Below, piece after piece: positions 43,763-52,582 of a stretch of DNA of 64,000 bases. How positions within the stretch are numbered: position 1 is the first letter of the stretch; every line of letters starts with the position of its first letter. This DNA comes from Haladaptatus salinisoli (GTDB taxonomy: Archaea > Halobacteriota > Halobacteria > Halobacteriales > Haladaptataceae), in assembly GCF_020614375.1 (NCBI RefSeq), contig NZ_CP085330.1:475872-539871 (forward strand). Direction: 5' to 3'. The position numbers and the translations under genes are program-made. The notes under the pieces are model-generated. The model was not told where the DNA came from and ran no database searches. It was given only the letters and a program-made list of their open reading frames with translations.

Positions 43763-44656
43763 GTGAGTGGCGACAGAACAACGGAGACGGTACCGGATTC
43801 GCCGGTAGCATGGTTGGGACCCATGAAGGATTTATCTAATCATCAACAAGCGATCGAACTGCTTCAGAATCTCGGGCTGAAAGAGTACGAGGCGAAGTGC
43901 TTCGTGGCGTTATCGCGGCTCCCGAAAGGGACGGCCAAAACGATTAGCGAGAACTCCGACGTTCCTCGGACGCGAGTCTACGACGCGATTCGGGTGTTGG
44001 AGGCCAAGGGACTCGTCGAAGTTCAGCACTCGAACCCGCAGCAGTTTCGGGCCGTGGGCGTCGACGAGGCGGCCGAGACGCTTCGAGAGGAGTACGAAGA
44101 TCGGACGGAGTCACTCGTCGCGGCGCTCGAAGACATCGAGCCGGCACTTCCGGACGACGACCAAGAGGTGACGCACGAAGTTTGGGCGCTGTCCGGCACC
44201 ACGCCGATTGCGAATCGGACGCAACAGCTCATCGACACAGTCGGGAGGGAAATCGTCCTCATCGTCGGTCGCGAAGCGGTTCTCACTGAAGATTTGATAG
44301 AGCACCTGCAAACGGCTCAGGAAACGGGAATCAGCGTTCTCATCGGAGCGGTGACCGAACAGCTCCGCGACCGAATTCAAGAGGAGATTCCCGACGCCGA
44401 GGTCTTCGTCTCGGGGCTGGAGTGGTTGAGCGGTTCGCTGACCGACCAGACGGAGGACGTGACCATCAGTCGACTCCTGCTGGTCGACCGGAACACGATA
44501 CTCGTCAGCTCGGTGTACGAGAAGAACTCCGACGAGGCGAGCGAGGAGAAAGCCGTGTTCGGGAGAGGATTCGACAACGGCATCGTGGTGATCGCCCGAC
44601 GACTGATGGCGACGGGGCTGAACTCGACCGACGACCCCGGAACCGCCGACGGGTAA
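43763..44656 (+). CDS. TrmB-family transcriptional regulator
   Basis: 297 aa from the GTG at 43763, or 277 aa from the ATG at 43823 (MKDLSNHQQ), which I prefer because homologues begin with this helix. The N-terminal winged helix reads LLQNLGLKEYEAKCFVALSR, then KTISENSDVPRTRVYDAIRVLEAKGLVEV. A coiled segment (EEYEDRTESLVAALEDIE) leads to the C-terminal TrmB-type domain with REIVLIVGREAVL and ETGISVLIGAV. TrmB proteins bind sugars or other ligands and control metabolic genes. It ends 12 bp from the livF stop, convergent, so control of the Liv operon is possible but unproved. Confidence 0.9.
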   Translation: MSGDRTTETVPDSPVAWLGPMKDLSNHQQAIELLQNLGLKEYEAKCFVALSRLPKGTAKTISENSDVPRTRVYDAIRVLEAKGLVEVQHSNPQQFRAVGVDEAAETLREEYEDRTESLVAALEDIEPALPDDDQEVTHEVWALSGTTPIANRTQQLIDTVGREIVLIVGREAVLTEDLIEHLQTAQETGISVLIGAVTEQLRDRIQEEIPDAEVFVSGLEWLSGSLTDQTEDVTISRLLLVDRNTILVSSVYEKNSDEASEEKAVFGRGFDNGIVVIARRLMATGLNSTDDPGTADG

Positions 44657-44668
44657 CGACCGCCATCC

Positions 44669-45376
44669 TCACACGCTGACGCCGAGGTGCGCGTCCATCA
44701 CGTCCTCGTTCGCTTCCAGTTCCTCGGGCGTCCCTTCGAAGACGATGCTCCCTCGGTCGAGCAGGAAGACCCTGTCCGCGAGCGAGAGCGCGACCGCGAC
44801 GTTCTGCTCCACGAGGAGCACCGTGATTCCCTCCTCGTTCAGGTCGCGGATCAGTTCCTCCACCCGCTCGACGATGAGCGGGGCGAGTCCCTCGGTCGGT
44901 TCGTCGAGCATGAGCAGATCCGCGCCGCAGACCAGCGCCCGGGCGATGGCCAGCATCTGCTGTTCGCCGCCCGAGAGGTCGGTTCCCCGGCTGTCTCGCC
45001 GCTCGCGGAGGTTCTCGAAGGTGTCGAGCACGTCGTCCACGTCCCGCCGGTGCGCGCTGTCGCTCCCGCCGAGCGCGCCGACGGCGAGGTTCTCGCGCAC
45101 CGAGAGGCCGGGAAACACCCGGCGCTCTTCGGGCACCAGCGCGACGCCTCGCCGGACGGTCTCGACCGGCGACAGTCCGCCGACGTCCTCGCCGTCGAAT
45201 CGAATCGACCCCGAAGTAGGTGACAACGCCCCGGTGATACAGCGCAGCGTGGTTGTCTTCCCGACCCCGTTGCGCCCGATGAGCGCGACGACCTCGCCCT
45301 CCGGCACGTCGAGCGAGACGCCCGAGAGCACATCGGTTTCGCCGTAGCCCGCCCGCAGGTTCTCGACGGAGAGCAT
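44669..45376 (-). CDS. livF: Branched-chain amino acid-type ABC transporter ATP-binding protein LivF
   Basis: 235 aa. Walker A is GRNGVGKTT, signature LSGGEQQM, Walker B LLMLDEPTEGLAP, switch His region LLVEQNV. The GVALVPEERRVFPGLSVREN stretch is typical of LivF. With LivG it powers uptake of amino acids (or amides/urea in some relatives). The start overlaps the livG stop. Last gene of the livK-livHM-livG-livF operon. Confidence 0.94.
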   Translation of the reverse strand: MLSVENLRAGYGETDVLSGVSLDVPEGEVVALIGRNGVGKTTTLRCITGALSPTSGSIRFDGEDVGGLSPVETVRRGVALVPEERRVFPGLSVRENLAVGALGGSDSAHRRDVDDVLDTFENLRERRDSRGTDLSGGEQQMLAIARALVCGADLLMLDEPTEGLAPLIVERVEELIRDLNEEGITVLLVEQNVAVALSLADRVFLLDRGSIVFEGTPEELEANEDVMDAHLGVSV

Positions 45377-46134
45377 CAGGCGCGAACACCCCCGAGGTAC
45401 GCCGCCTGCACGTCGTCGTCGGCCGCCACCGCCTCCGGCGTCCCGGTCGCCAGTTCCTGCCCCCGGTTCAACACCGTGATGCGGTCGGAGATGTTCATCA
45501 CGAGGTCGATGTCGTGTTCGATGAGCAGCAGCGTCCGCTCCGCGAGCACGTCGTCGATGAGTTCCATCGTCGCCCGCGTCTCCTCCGCGCTCATCCCGGC
45601 GGTCGGTTCGTCCAGCAGGACGACCCGCGGGTCGGTCGCCAGCACCAGTCCGAGTTCCAGTCGCCGACGGTCGCCGTAGGCGAGCGCCGCCGCTCGCTCG
45701 TCGGTTCGCCCCGCGAGTCCGACCCGGGAGAGCACGTCCTCGACCCGCCGATTGACCGGTTCGAAGCCGTCGGCCGGTCGGAACAGTCGCTCGCCGAGCG
45801 AACGCGACTCCTCGTCGACCGATTGGGCCGCGAGACGGACGTTCTCCCGAACGGTGAGCCCGCCGAAGACGGTCGTTATCTGGAACGACCGCCCGATGCC
45901 GCGCCGCACGCGCTCGTGCGGGGGAAGCGTCGTCACGTCCTCGCCCGCGAAGACGACGCGACCGGACGTGGGCGACAGCGCGCCCGAAATCAGGTTGAAC
46001 AGCGTCGTCTTCCCGGCCCCGTTCGGGCCGATGACGCTCCGGAACTCGCCCGCCTCGACGGAGAGGTTCACCCCGTCCACCGCGACGAGTTCGCCGAACT
46101 GCCGGGTGAGACCCTCGGTCTCCAGCGCCGCCAT
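45376..46134 (-). CDS. livG: Branched-chain amino acid-type ABC transporter ATP-binding protein LivG
   Basis: 252 aa from the ATG at 46134, which overlaps the livHM stop; the much longer frame upstream is antisense-like to livHM. Walker A GPNGAGKTT, LivG signature ALAYGDRRRLELGLVLA, Walker B VVLLDEPTAGMS, and the GRSFQITTVFGGLTVRENV loop are clear. It forms the ATPase pair with LivF. Confidence 0.94.
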   Translation of the reverse strand: MAALETEGLTRQFGELVAVDGVNLSVEAGEFRSVIGPNGAGKTTLFNLISGALSPTSGRVVFAGEDVTTLPPHERVRRGIGRSFQITTVFGGLTVRENVRLAAQSVDEESRSLGERLFRPADGFEPVNRRVEDVLSRVGLAGRTDERAAALAYGDRRRLELGLVLATDPRVVLLDEPTAGMSAEETRATMELIDDVLAERTLLLIEHDIDLVMNISDRITVLNRGQELATGTPEAVAADDDVQAAYLGGVRA

Positions 46135-48107
46135 CAGTCGCTCACCTCCGATTCGGGGTCGGCCACGGGTTCGGGGCCGCCGCCGGTCTTCCGTTCGGCG
46201 GGCCGGGCGAGCGTCGCCGGAAGCGAGACGAGACCGCGCGGCACGAAGATGACGAAGACGACGAAGACGAGGCCGAGGATACCCTGCCACTGCTCCGTGA
46301 ACGAACTGAGAACTTCCCCGAGACCGACGTACACGCCCGCGCCGAGCATCGGCCCGTACAGCGTCCCCATCCCGCCGAGGATGGTCATCACGATGACCTC
46401 GCCGGACTTGATCCACGCGAGGAACGAGGGCGCGACCCCGCCCGTGTGAATCGCCGAGAGACCGCCCGCGAGACCGGCCATCGCGCCGCTGACGACGAAC
46501 GCCCGGCGCTTGTAGGCGGTCACGTCGTAGCCGACGAACGACGCCCGCTCCTCGCTCTCGCGGATGCCCTGCAGGACGCTCCCGAACGGGGCGTTCATCA
46601 TCCGCCGGGCGAGCAGGTACGACCCGACGACGAGTGCGAGCACGAAGTAGTAGAACAGTTCTATCTCGCCGAGCAGGGCGACGTCTCCGACTTCCGGCCC
46701 ACCCATCAGCCCGTACACCGGGTCGAAGTCGAACAGGCCGTCGCTCCCGCCCGTGAACTCGGCCTGCTGCGCGAGTTGGAAGAACAGCTCCGCGAAGCCG
46801 AGGGTTATCATCGAGAAGTAGACGCCCGACACGCGAATCGAGAGGTGGCCGACGCCCCACGCGACCAGCGCGGCGACGACGATGCCGACGCCGAGCGCGG
46901 CGAACACCGACGGAATCGCGTGTTGGACGGTGAGGACGGTGCCGTAGGCACCAAGCCCGAAGAAGAGGACGTGTCCGAGCGAGACGAGTCCCGCGTACCC
47001 CATCACGAAGTCGAGGCTGAGCGCGAACAGCGCCCAGACGAGCGCGGTCAGCAGGAGCGAGTTCACCTCGTAGGACGTGTAGAGCACGCCGATTCCGAGG
47101 GGGGCGAGAAAGAGCAGACCGACGACGGCCGCGCCGAGTCGGAAGCGCGTCCGGTCGTCCAGCACCCCGCCGCCGCCGCCCGTCAGCAGTTCGCCGCCGC
47201 CGTCCGAGGACGTCCACTCCGGGTTGCCGAACAGCCCTTGCGGACGGACGAGCAGGACGCCGATCATCAGCAGGAAGACGACCACTCCCCCGATGTTCGG
47301 GAGGACGGCGTCCAACCCGAACGGGGGACTCCGGAAGAACGTCTCGATGATGCCGACGGAGAACCCGCCCAGCACCGCGCCGCGGAAACTGCCGAGGCCG
47401 CCGAGAACGACGATGACGAACGCGGGGATGATGACGGAGTTTCCCATCCCCGTGCTGACGCCCTGTTTCGCGCCGAGCACGATGCCGCCGAGCGCGGCGA
47501 GGAACGCGCCGAACGCGAACACGAGCGTGTAGTAGCGGTCGATGTCGATGCCGAGGTGGCGCACCATCTCGCGGTCTTGCGCGCCCGCGCGCACGACGAG
47601 ACCGAACCGGGTTCGGTTCAACAGGAGCCACGTGCCGACGGCCGTCACCGCGCCGACGGCGATGACGAAGAAGCTGTACTTCGAGTAGCTGAACCCGAGC
47701 AGGTCGACCGGCCCCCGGAGCGAGGGCGGTTGGGCGAACGGCTTGGGGTTCTCGCCCCAGACGAAGGCGATGGCGTCCTTGAAGATGAGCACCAGCCCGA
47801 ACGTGAGCAGGATGTGGTACAGCGGATTTCGCCCGTACAGCGGTCGAATCGTCGCCCGTTCGACGACCGCCCCGAGGAGCGCGACGAGCAGCGGGGCGAC
47901 GACGAGCGCGACCCAGAACGCGCCCCCGCCGGTTGTCACGGCGACGATGGCGACCGCGAGGTACGCGCCGAGGGCGAAGAACTCCCCGTGCGCGAAGTTG
48001 ATGACGTCCATCACGCCGAAGATGATGGACAGCCCCGCCGCGAGCAGGACGTACACGGCCCCGATGGTCAGCCCGTTCAGGAGTTGTTCGACGAAGGCTC
48101 CCGCCAT
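46134..48107 (-). CDS. Fused LivH-LivM permease
   Basis: 657 aa, where separate LivH and LivM are each about 290-350. Residues 1-300 are LivH-like (LLAAGLSIIFGVMDVINFAHGEFFALGAY at the start; FVIVVLGGLGSFRGAVLGG). A glycine-rich linker (about 302-322) joins residues ~330-640, LivM-like (ALSLDFVMGYAGLVSLGHVLFFGLGAY; VMTILGGMGTLYGPMLGAG). About 16-18 transmembrane helices are expected. One chain thus supplies both halves of the membrane channel. Stop overlaps the livG start; the gap to livK is one base. Confidence 0.92.
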   Translation of the reverse strand: MAGAFVEQLLNGLTIGAVYVLLAAGLSIIFGVMDVINFAHGEFFALGAYLAVAIVAVTTGGGAFWVALVVAPLLVALLGAVVERATIRPLYGRNPLYHILLTFGLVLIFKDAIAFVWGENPKPFAQPPSLRGPVDLLGFSYSKYSFFVIAVGAVTAVGTWLLLNRTRFGLVVRAGAQDREMVRHLGIDIDRYYTLVFAFGAFLAALGGIVLGAKQGVSTGMGNSVIIPAFVIVVLGGLGSFRGAVLGGFSVGIIETFFRSPPFGLDAVLPNIGGVVVFLLMIGVLLVRPQGLFGNPEWTSSDGGGELLTGGGGGVLDDRTRFRLGAAVVGLLFLAPLGIGVLYTSYEVNSLLLTALVWALFALSLDFVMGYAGLVSLGHVLFFGLGAYGTVLTVQHAIPSVFAALGVGIVVAALVAWGVGHLSIRVSGVYFSMITLGFAELFFQLAQQAEFTGGSDGLFDFDPVYGLMGGPEVGDVALLGEIELFYYFVLALVVGSYLLARRMMNAPFGSVLQGIRESEERASFVGYDVTAYKRRAFVVSGAMAGLAGGLSAIHTGGVAPSFLAWIKSGEVIVMTILGGMGTLYGPMLGAGVYVGLGEVLSSFTEQWQGILGLVFVVFVIFVPRGLVSLPATLARPAERKTGGGPEPVADPESEVSD

Positions 48108-48108
48108 A

Positions 48109-49365
48109 TCAGAGCTGACACCCGGTCTGATTACACGGCGGGATGGCTTGGTCGCCCTCGACCTTCTTGATGAGTTTCACGTCGGCCATCTTGCCGCCCT
48201 CGAAGACGTTCCGTCCGACCCAGACGGGATTTTTCGCCTGGTGGTCGCACTCGCGGAACGAATTTTTCCCGAAGAGGGTGTCCATCTCCAGTCCCGCCAA
48301 CGTATCGACGACCTCGTCCGGGTCGGCGCTTCCGGCCTCCTTGATGCCGTTCGCGACCATCCGAATGGAGTCGTAGGCGACGCGCGCGAAGTTGTCCGGT
48401 TCGGTTCCGTTCGCTTTCTTGTACGCCTTCACGAACTGCTGGTTGTCGCCGGCGTCTATCTTCGGCACGTACCGCGTCCCGCTGTAGAGTCCGTCGGCGG
48501 CCTCGCCGAGCGCCCCTCGGATGACCGCGAACGACCCCGTCGTCGTCATCACCTTCTTCTGGCCGACCAGCCCCTGCGATTTCGCCTGCTTGGCGAAGTT
48601 GATGAGGTCGCCGCCGGTCGAACCGACGACGACCACGTCGGCGTCGGAGTTCTTTATCTGGCTGATGAACGAGTCGAAGTTCTTCGCGCCGAACTCCGCC
48701 CGAGAGACGCCGACCTCCGTGAAGTCCGCGCTCGATTTCTTCATCCGCGAGCGCCACTCGCGGAGCACCGACTGGCCGTACGCGTAGTCCGCGATGTGGA
48801 ACCACACCTTGCTTCCGAGGTTGTTCAGCGTCCACTCGGAGCAGGCTTCCGCGATCTGCGCGGTGTTCGTCTCGCAGCGGAAGACGTACTTGTTGCAGTT
48901 CTTCCCGGTGATGGGGATGGCCGCCGCGCCGGGGGAGTAAACGACGCTCTCCTCCGAGGCGAACTCGTTGAGACCGAGCGCGACCGAACTGGAGATGGCG
49001 CCCATCAGGAACGACGCGTCGTGCTGTTCGACCAGTCGCTGCGCTTCCTGCCGACCGGTTTCGGCGTCGGCCTGCGTGTCGCCGTACTTGGCGTCGATGG
49101 TGAACTCGGACTCGTCGCTTTCGTTTATCGTCTGTATCGCCAACTTCGCTCCCTTCCGTTGCTCCTCCGCGAGCCCCGCGTACGGTCCCGTCATTGGATT
49201 GAGGACGCCGTACTTGACCGTATCGACGCTCCCACCTCCCCCACCGCCGCCGATGTTTCCGAGACACCCCGCCACTCCCGCAAATCCGCCCGCCCCCACC
49301 GCGCCGAGCACGGCGCGCCGAGTTGCTCCGAATCCGTTTGCCTTCTTCGGGTTATCGCCTACCAT
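48109..49365 (-). CDS. livK: Amino acid/amide ABC transporter substrate-binding lipoprotein
   Basis: 418 aa from the ATG at 49365. Twin-arginine signal (R16-R17, ATRRAVLGAVGAGG) and lipobox VAGC place the lipidated cysteine at C34. The mature domain has the Peripla_BP_6 pattern: VKYGVLNPMTGPYAGLAEEQ, INESDESEFTIDAKYGDTQA, FLMGAISSSVALGLNEF and a late GLYSGTRYVPKI. Related proteins in this group bind urea or short amides as often as branched-chain amino acids, so the ligand is open. First gene of the operon. Confidence 0.93.
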   Translation of the reverse strand: MVGDNPKKANGFGATRRAVLGAVGAGGFAGVAGCLGNIGGGGGGGSVDTVKYGVLNPMTGPYAGLAEEQRKGAKLAIQTINESDESEFTIDAKYGDTQADAETGRQEAQRLVEQHDASFLMGAISSSVALGLNEFASEESVVYSPGAAAIPITGKNCNKYVFRCETNTAQIAEACSEWTLNNLGSKVWFHIADYAYGQSVLREWRSRMKKSSADFTEVGVSRAEFGAKNFDSFISQIKNSDADVVVVGSTGGDLINFAKQAKSQGLVGQKKVMTTTGSFAVIRGALGEAADGLYSGTRYVPKIDAGDNQQFVKAYKKANGTEPDNFARVAYDSIRMVANGIKEAGSADPDEVVDTLAGLEMDTLFGKNSFRECDHQAKNPVWVGRNVFEGGKMADVKLIKKVEGDQAIPPCNQTGCQL

Positions 49366-49731
49366 GCCACCAAGGAACAAGGGTCGGGTAATAAATGATT
49401 GTATAAATTTTATTGAATTTCTCCGATAGAACGGAACTGCAGAGAGCGAAGTCGATTTCCGAGGACGCGACCGAGTCTCTGTCCGCGAGCGCGTTCCGCG
49501 AGAGCGCAGGGCGCGGGACGTGACTCGATTTCGATACGCCGTCGGAATGGATGAGCCGCCCTCGGAGGACGAACGCCCTCGCGAGGACCCGCCCGCGGAC
49601 ATCGGAAACGGTGGTGTCGAGCGCGAACGCCGCCGCCGAGTCGCCGACGACGGTGACGATTTCCGCCGGCGGGCGCGCGTTCGACCCTCTTCGGGTGCTT
49701 TATGACACCGCGAATCCTGCCCTCGGGTGAA
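49366..49731. other. 366-bp divergent gap with livK promoter
   Basis: Only the AT-rich stretch next to livK is interpretable (see promoter). The rest (49430-49700) has open frames on both strands but no acidic protein. Confidence 0.5.
49402..49420 (-). promoter_or_regulatory. Probable TATA element of the liv operon
   Basis: On the minus strand the stretch reads aaaatttatacaat. Its centre is about 43 bp before the livK ATG, which fits a short leader of 10-20 nt. It is the only AT-rich block in the gap. Confidence 0.5.
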
Positions 49732-50454
49732 ATGTACAAACACGTCGCGTTGCTGGTGCGCAAGGAGGGGATGAGCCACGACGAGTTCGTCGAGTACTGG
49801 CAGACCAACCACACCGAAATCGCCCGCGAAATCGAGGGCGTCGCGAAGTACGCCACGGTGCTCCCGGTGAACTCCGAGGCGGCCGAGTTCGACGGCCTCG
49901 CCGAACTCTATTTCGAAGATTTGGACGCCCTGCACGACGCGCTGGGGAGCGAGGGGTCGCGCGACTACGACCCGGCCAAGGGGAAGGCAAAGGAGGCCCG
50001 CGAGGACGTGGACAACTTCCTCGCCATCGAGGAGCGCCCGCGATTCATCGGCGAAGTCGTCACGCAGAAGGACGAGGTCGGCGGCGAGACGGACGGCCTC
50101 TACAAGCACAGCGCGTTCCTCGTCCGCAAGGAGGGGATGAGCCACGACGAGTTCGTCGACCACTGGCAGAACAATCACACGCCCATCGCCCGCGAAATCG
50201 AGGGCGTCGTGAAGTACGACACCGTCCTCCCGACCGACCCCGAGAACGCCGAGTTCGACGGTATCGCGGAGCTCTACTTCGAGGACCTGGACGCCCTGCA
50301 CGACGCGCTGGGGAGCGAGGGGTCGCGCGACTACGACCCGGCCAAGGGGAAAGCGAAGGAGGCCCGCGAGGACGTGGACAACTTCCTCGCCATCGAGGAG
50401 CGCCCCCGGTTCATCGGCGAGGAAACCGTGCAAAAAGACGAGACGCGGGACTGA
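49732..50454 (+). CDS. Tandem-duplicated EthD-domain protein
   Basis: 240 aa from the ATG at 49732 (an ATG at 49702 would add ten residues). Two EthD/dimeric alpha-beta-barrel domains repeat with a period of exactly 122 residues (366 bp): YKHVALLVRKEGMSHDEFVE versus YKHSAFLVRKEGMSHDEFVD, and both end AIEERPRFIGE. Identity between halves is high at the DNA level, with long identical blocks such as the one around 49923 and 50289. EthD proteins bind small hydrophobic molecules and usually dimerise; the fusion would make a built-in dimer. Function in this organism unknown. Confidence 0.85.
   Translation: MYKHVALLVRKEGMSHDEFVEYWQTNHTEIAREIEGVAKYATVLPVNSEAAEFDGLAELYFEDLDALHDALGSEGSRDYDPAKGKAKEAREDVDNFLAIEERPRFIGEVVTQKDEVGGETDGLYKHSAFLVRKEGMSHDEFVDHWQNNHTPIAREIEGVVKYDTVLPTDPENAEFDGIAELYFEDLDALHDALGSEGSRDYDPAKGKAKEAREDVDNFLAIEERPRFIGEETVQKDETRD
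49732..50454 (+). repeat. Internal tandem repeat, two 366-bp units
   Basis: Unit 1 is 49732-50097 and unit 2 is 50098-50454. The block ggacgccctgcacgacgcgc occurs at 49923 and 50289, offset 366 bp, and the second halves of the units are nearly identical. This indicates a recent duplication or ongoing gene conversion. Confidence 0.85.
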
Positions 50455-50527
50455 ACCGAGGGCTCAACTAGCCGCTGAGCGTTCACCGCCGGCGGTCTCG
50501 GAAACGCTGGTTTCGCTCCACCGCGCC

Positions 50528-50812
50528 GTGCGGGCCGATGCCAGCGTCCCCGAACAACTCACCGTGCGTCCGGCGTCCTCGATCGACCGCGCGATCAAAT
50601 TCGCCGCCGTCTTTCCGGGGCCGTACGGAATCGTCCGTTTCGTCGCCTCGATTCCCGAACCTCGGGGCCATCCGGGTCCGGCGGGTGTTGGGCCCCTGTT
50701 CATCGTCGTCGGACTCGCTCTCATCGTCCTCGGGGGAGTCCTCGTCCGTACGCTGGTCGAATACTACTACCTCCGGCGCTCCCTCGACGCGCGTCCCGAC
50801 CCTGCCCGCTGA
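50528..50812 (+). CDS. Possible small single-helix membrane protein
   Basis: 94 aa from a GTG. One clear transmembrane helix (about 58-78, FIVVGLALIVLGGVLV), then EYYYLRRSLDARPD. Third positions are strongly G/C as in neighbouring genes. No family is recognised and the start is uncertain; a frame on the other strand overlaps it but is arginine-rich. Confidence 0.5.
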   Translation: MRADASVPEQLTVRPASSIDRAIKFAAVFPGPYGIVRFVASIPEPRGHPGPAGVGPLFIVVGLALIVLGGVLVRTLVEYYYLRRSLDARPDPAR

Positions 50813-50871
50813 ACCACCGACGGTCCCTCGTTCACCCCGCGCGACCGCGACGAAAAAACGGACGGCTGCAG

Positions 50872-51828
50872 CTATCGTCGAAGCTCTCGCGAACCGACGA
50901 TGCCCGACTCCCGGTACCGCTCGTTCGCGCCCAACAGCACCAACGCCCAGCCGAGGAGGACGAAGTCCGACCGCGCGAAGACCAGCGACGAGACCGGAAC
51001 GAGCGCCACCAGTACGGAGAGCAGGAAGGGACTCGCGGCGGCGACGAGACCGCCGAGGAACGTCAGGCCGTCCGCCGCAGGCGACCTGACGAGCGAGAGC
51101 GCGGAGGACCGCGGCCCCGGGTCGGGGAGCACGAGACCGAGGTGGAACGCGAGGCTGGCGACCGCGAACTCGACCGACCCGGGCGCGACGGGCGACCGCC
51201 ACTCGACGAACACCGTCGCCATCCCGGCGACCACGACGGGAGCGCCGCCGACCACGAGGAGGGTTCGAACCGTCGCCGCGCGAGCGCGACCGGGGGCGAG
51301 CGGAATCGACGCCAGCGACTCGGAGACGGTCGCGGGGAGCAAGCGCGGGAGGTGGAGTTCGCCGGTGAGATGGCCGCCGAGTCCGAACAGGACGAGCGCC
51401 CAGCCGAGGGACACCGGGAGCGTCGCCAGCGGCGACAGAACCGAGTCGCCCGGCAGCGGGCTGAACAGCACGCTGACGAGGACTCCGACGAACGGACCGA
51501 CGACGGAGAGCGCCGCGCCGCGAGCGACGAGGACGCGCCGACGCCGGGAGAAGGCGAGTTCGGGAACGCCCGGAACTCGGGAGGCCCCCGGAATCACCAA
51601 CCCGGTCGAGACGAGCGCGACGCCGACGAGGGTGGCGGCGGCGACGACCAGAAAGAGGAACAGCGCGCCGAGCGAGACGCGACCCCCCGACCCGAACCCG
51701 AGCGCGAGCAGTCCGCCGAGGCACCGCCACCCGAGAGCGAGCGCCGCGAGTCCCGCAACGACGAAAGGGGTTCGCGCCCACGGCGGAAGCGGAAACGAAC
51801 GTTCGGAAATTCGACCGCTATGAGCCAC
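50872..51828 (-). CDS. Polytopic membrane protein of unknown function
   Basis: 318 aa with about eight predicted transmembrane helices rich in Ala, Leu and Val and very few charges in the core. The helices come in similar pairs (VSLGWALVLFGLGGHL; VLLGWALVLLGANERY), which hints at internal duplication. No family or catalytic motif is visible. Divergent from the kinase-like gene at 51942. Confidence 0.72.
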   Translation of the reverse strand: MAHSGRISERSFPLPPWARTPFVVAGLAALALGWRCLGGLLALGFGSGGRVSLGALFLFLVVAAATLVGVALVSTGLVIPGASRVPGVPELAFSRRRRVLVARGAALSVVGPFVGVLVSVLFSPLPGDSVLSPLATLPVSLGWALVLFGLGGHLTGELHLPRLLPATVSESLASIPLAPGRARAATVRTLLVVGGAPVVVAGMATVFVEWRSPVAPGSVEFAVASLAFHLGLVLPDPGPRSSALSLVRSPAADGLTFLGGLVAAASPFLLSVLVALVPVSSLVFARSDFVLLGWALVLLGANERYRESGIVGSRELRR

Positions 51829-51941
51829 GGATTCGTTTCGAGGATGTGATGTAAAAGAATTGGCTGGAGAGTTGAAGGGATATAAGAGGTCGCGGACGGG
51901 GACGGACGGAACCGACGGAAATCTAACCCTTTAGACGGACG

Positions 51942-52443
51942 ATGGGTATGAGTTCGACGGTCATCTTCCTCGTCGGAACCTCGACGTCCGGCAAATCGAC
52001 GCTGGCAGAGCACCTCCAGGAGCGACTGCGCGAGACGTTCCTCGCAATGGAACTCGACTCGTTTATCGACGTGCTTCCCCGGCGGCCCGTTCGACCAGAA
52101 CGAGACGGACTTCGAACGGATGGAACGGGGGTACCACGGCGCGATTGCGGCGGCGGCGGAAGCGGGCAACAACGTCATCGCGGACCACCACCGCGCCGAC
52201 CTCGACCCGCGACTGCTCGCCGGATTCGACGCGCTGATGGTCGGCGTCCGCTGTCCGCTAGGCGAACTCGAACGCCGGGAGGCGGACCGCCCGCCGGAGT
52301 TGCGGGGATTCGCCCGAAGCCAGTACGACGACGTTCGCGGGGGAAACGAGTACGACGTGGAGGTGAACACGGCGGAGTCCTCGCCCGAGGAGTGCGCTCG
52401 GCGAGTGGCGGCGCAGTATCGAAAGACCGCATCGTCGGGGTAA
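51942..52443 (+). pseudogene. Chloramphenicol phosphotransferase-like kinase with one frameshift
   Basis: The first frame gives MSSTVIFLVGTSTSGKSTLA (P-loop GTSTSGKST) to ELDSFIDVLP; the +1 frame then gives GGPFDQNETDFERMERGYHG, AIAAAAEAGNNVIADHH, LRGFARSQYDDV and the end VAAQYRKTASSG at 52443. Joined, this is about 165 aa and matches the CPT-like small-molecule kinase family in order (LDSF, HGAIAAAAEAGNNVI, RCPLGELERRE). The shift falls in the run cccc at 52077-52080; removal of one C restores the frame. So one base decides between a pseudogene and a consensus error. The start could be the Met at 51948. Confidence 0.85.
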
Positions 52444-52582
52444 CCTACCGGTTCGAGCGCGTCGGGAATCAACGCCGAGGGTCGGCGGTAGAAGTCTCGC
52501 GTGGAGACGGCCGGATGTCGGAGACGACCGCTATCCGTCAGTCGTTGTCAACGATTAAGACGCCGGCCTCCGATTTCCGGGT

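Noticed and set aside
46135..47631. A long N-terminal extension of the LivG frame
   Set aside because: It runs out of frame through livHM and is Arg/His-rich; LivG homologues start at the ATG at 46134.
49366..50433. A long N-terminal extension of the LivK frame
   Set aside because: It is antisense to the EthD repeat gene and its two similar halves simply mirror that DNA repeat.
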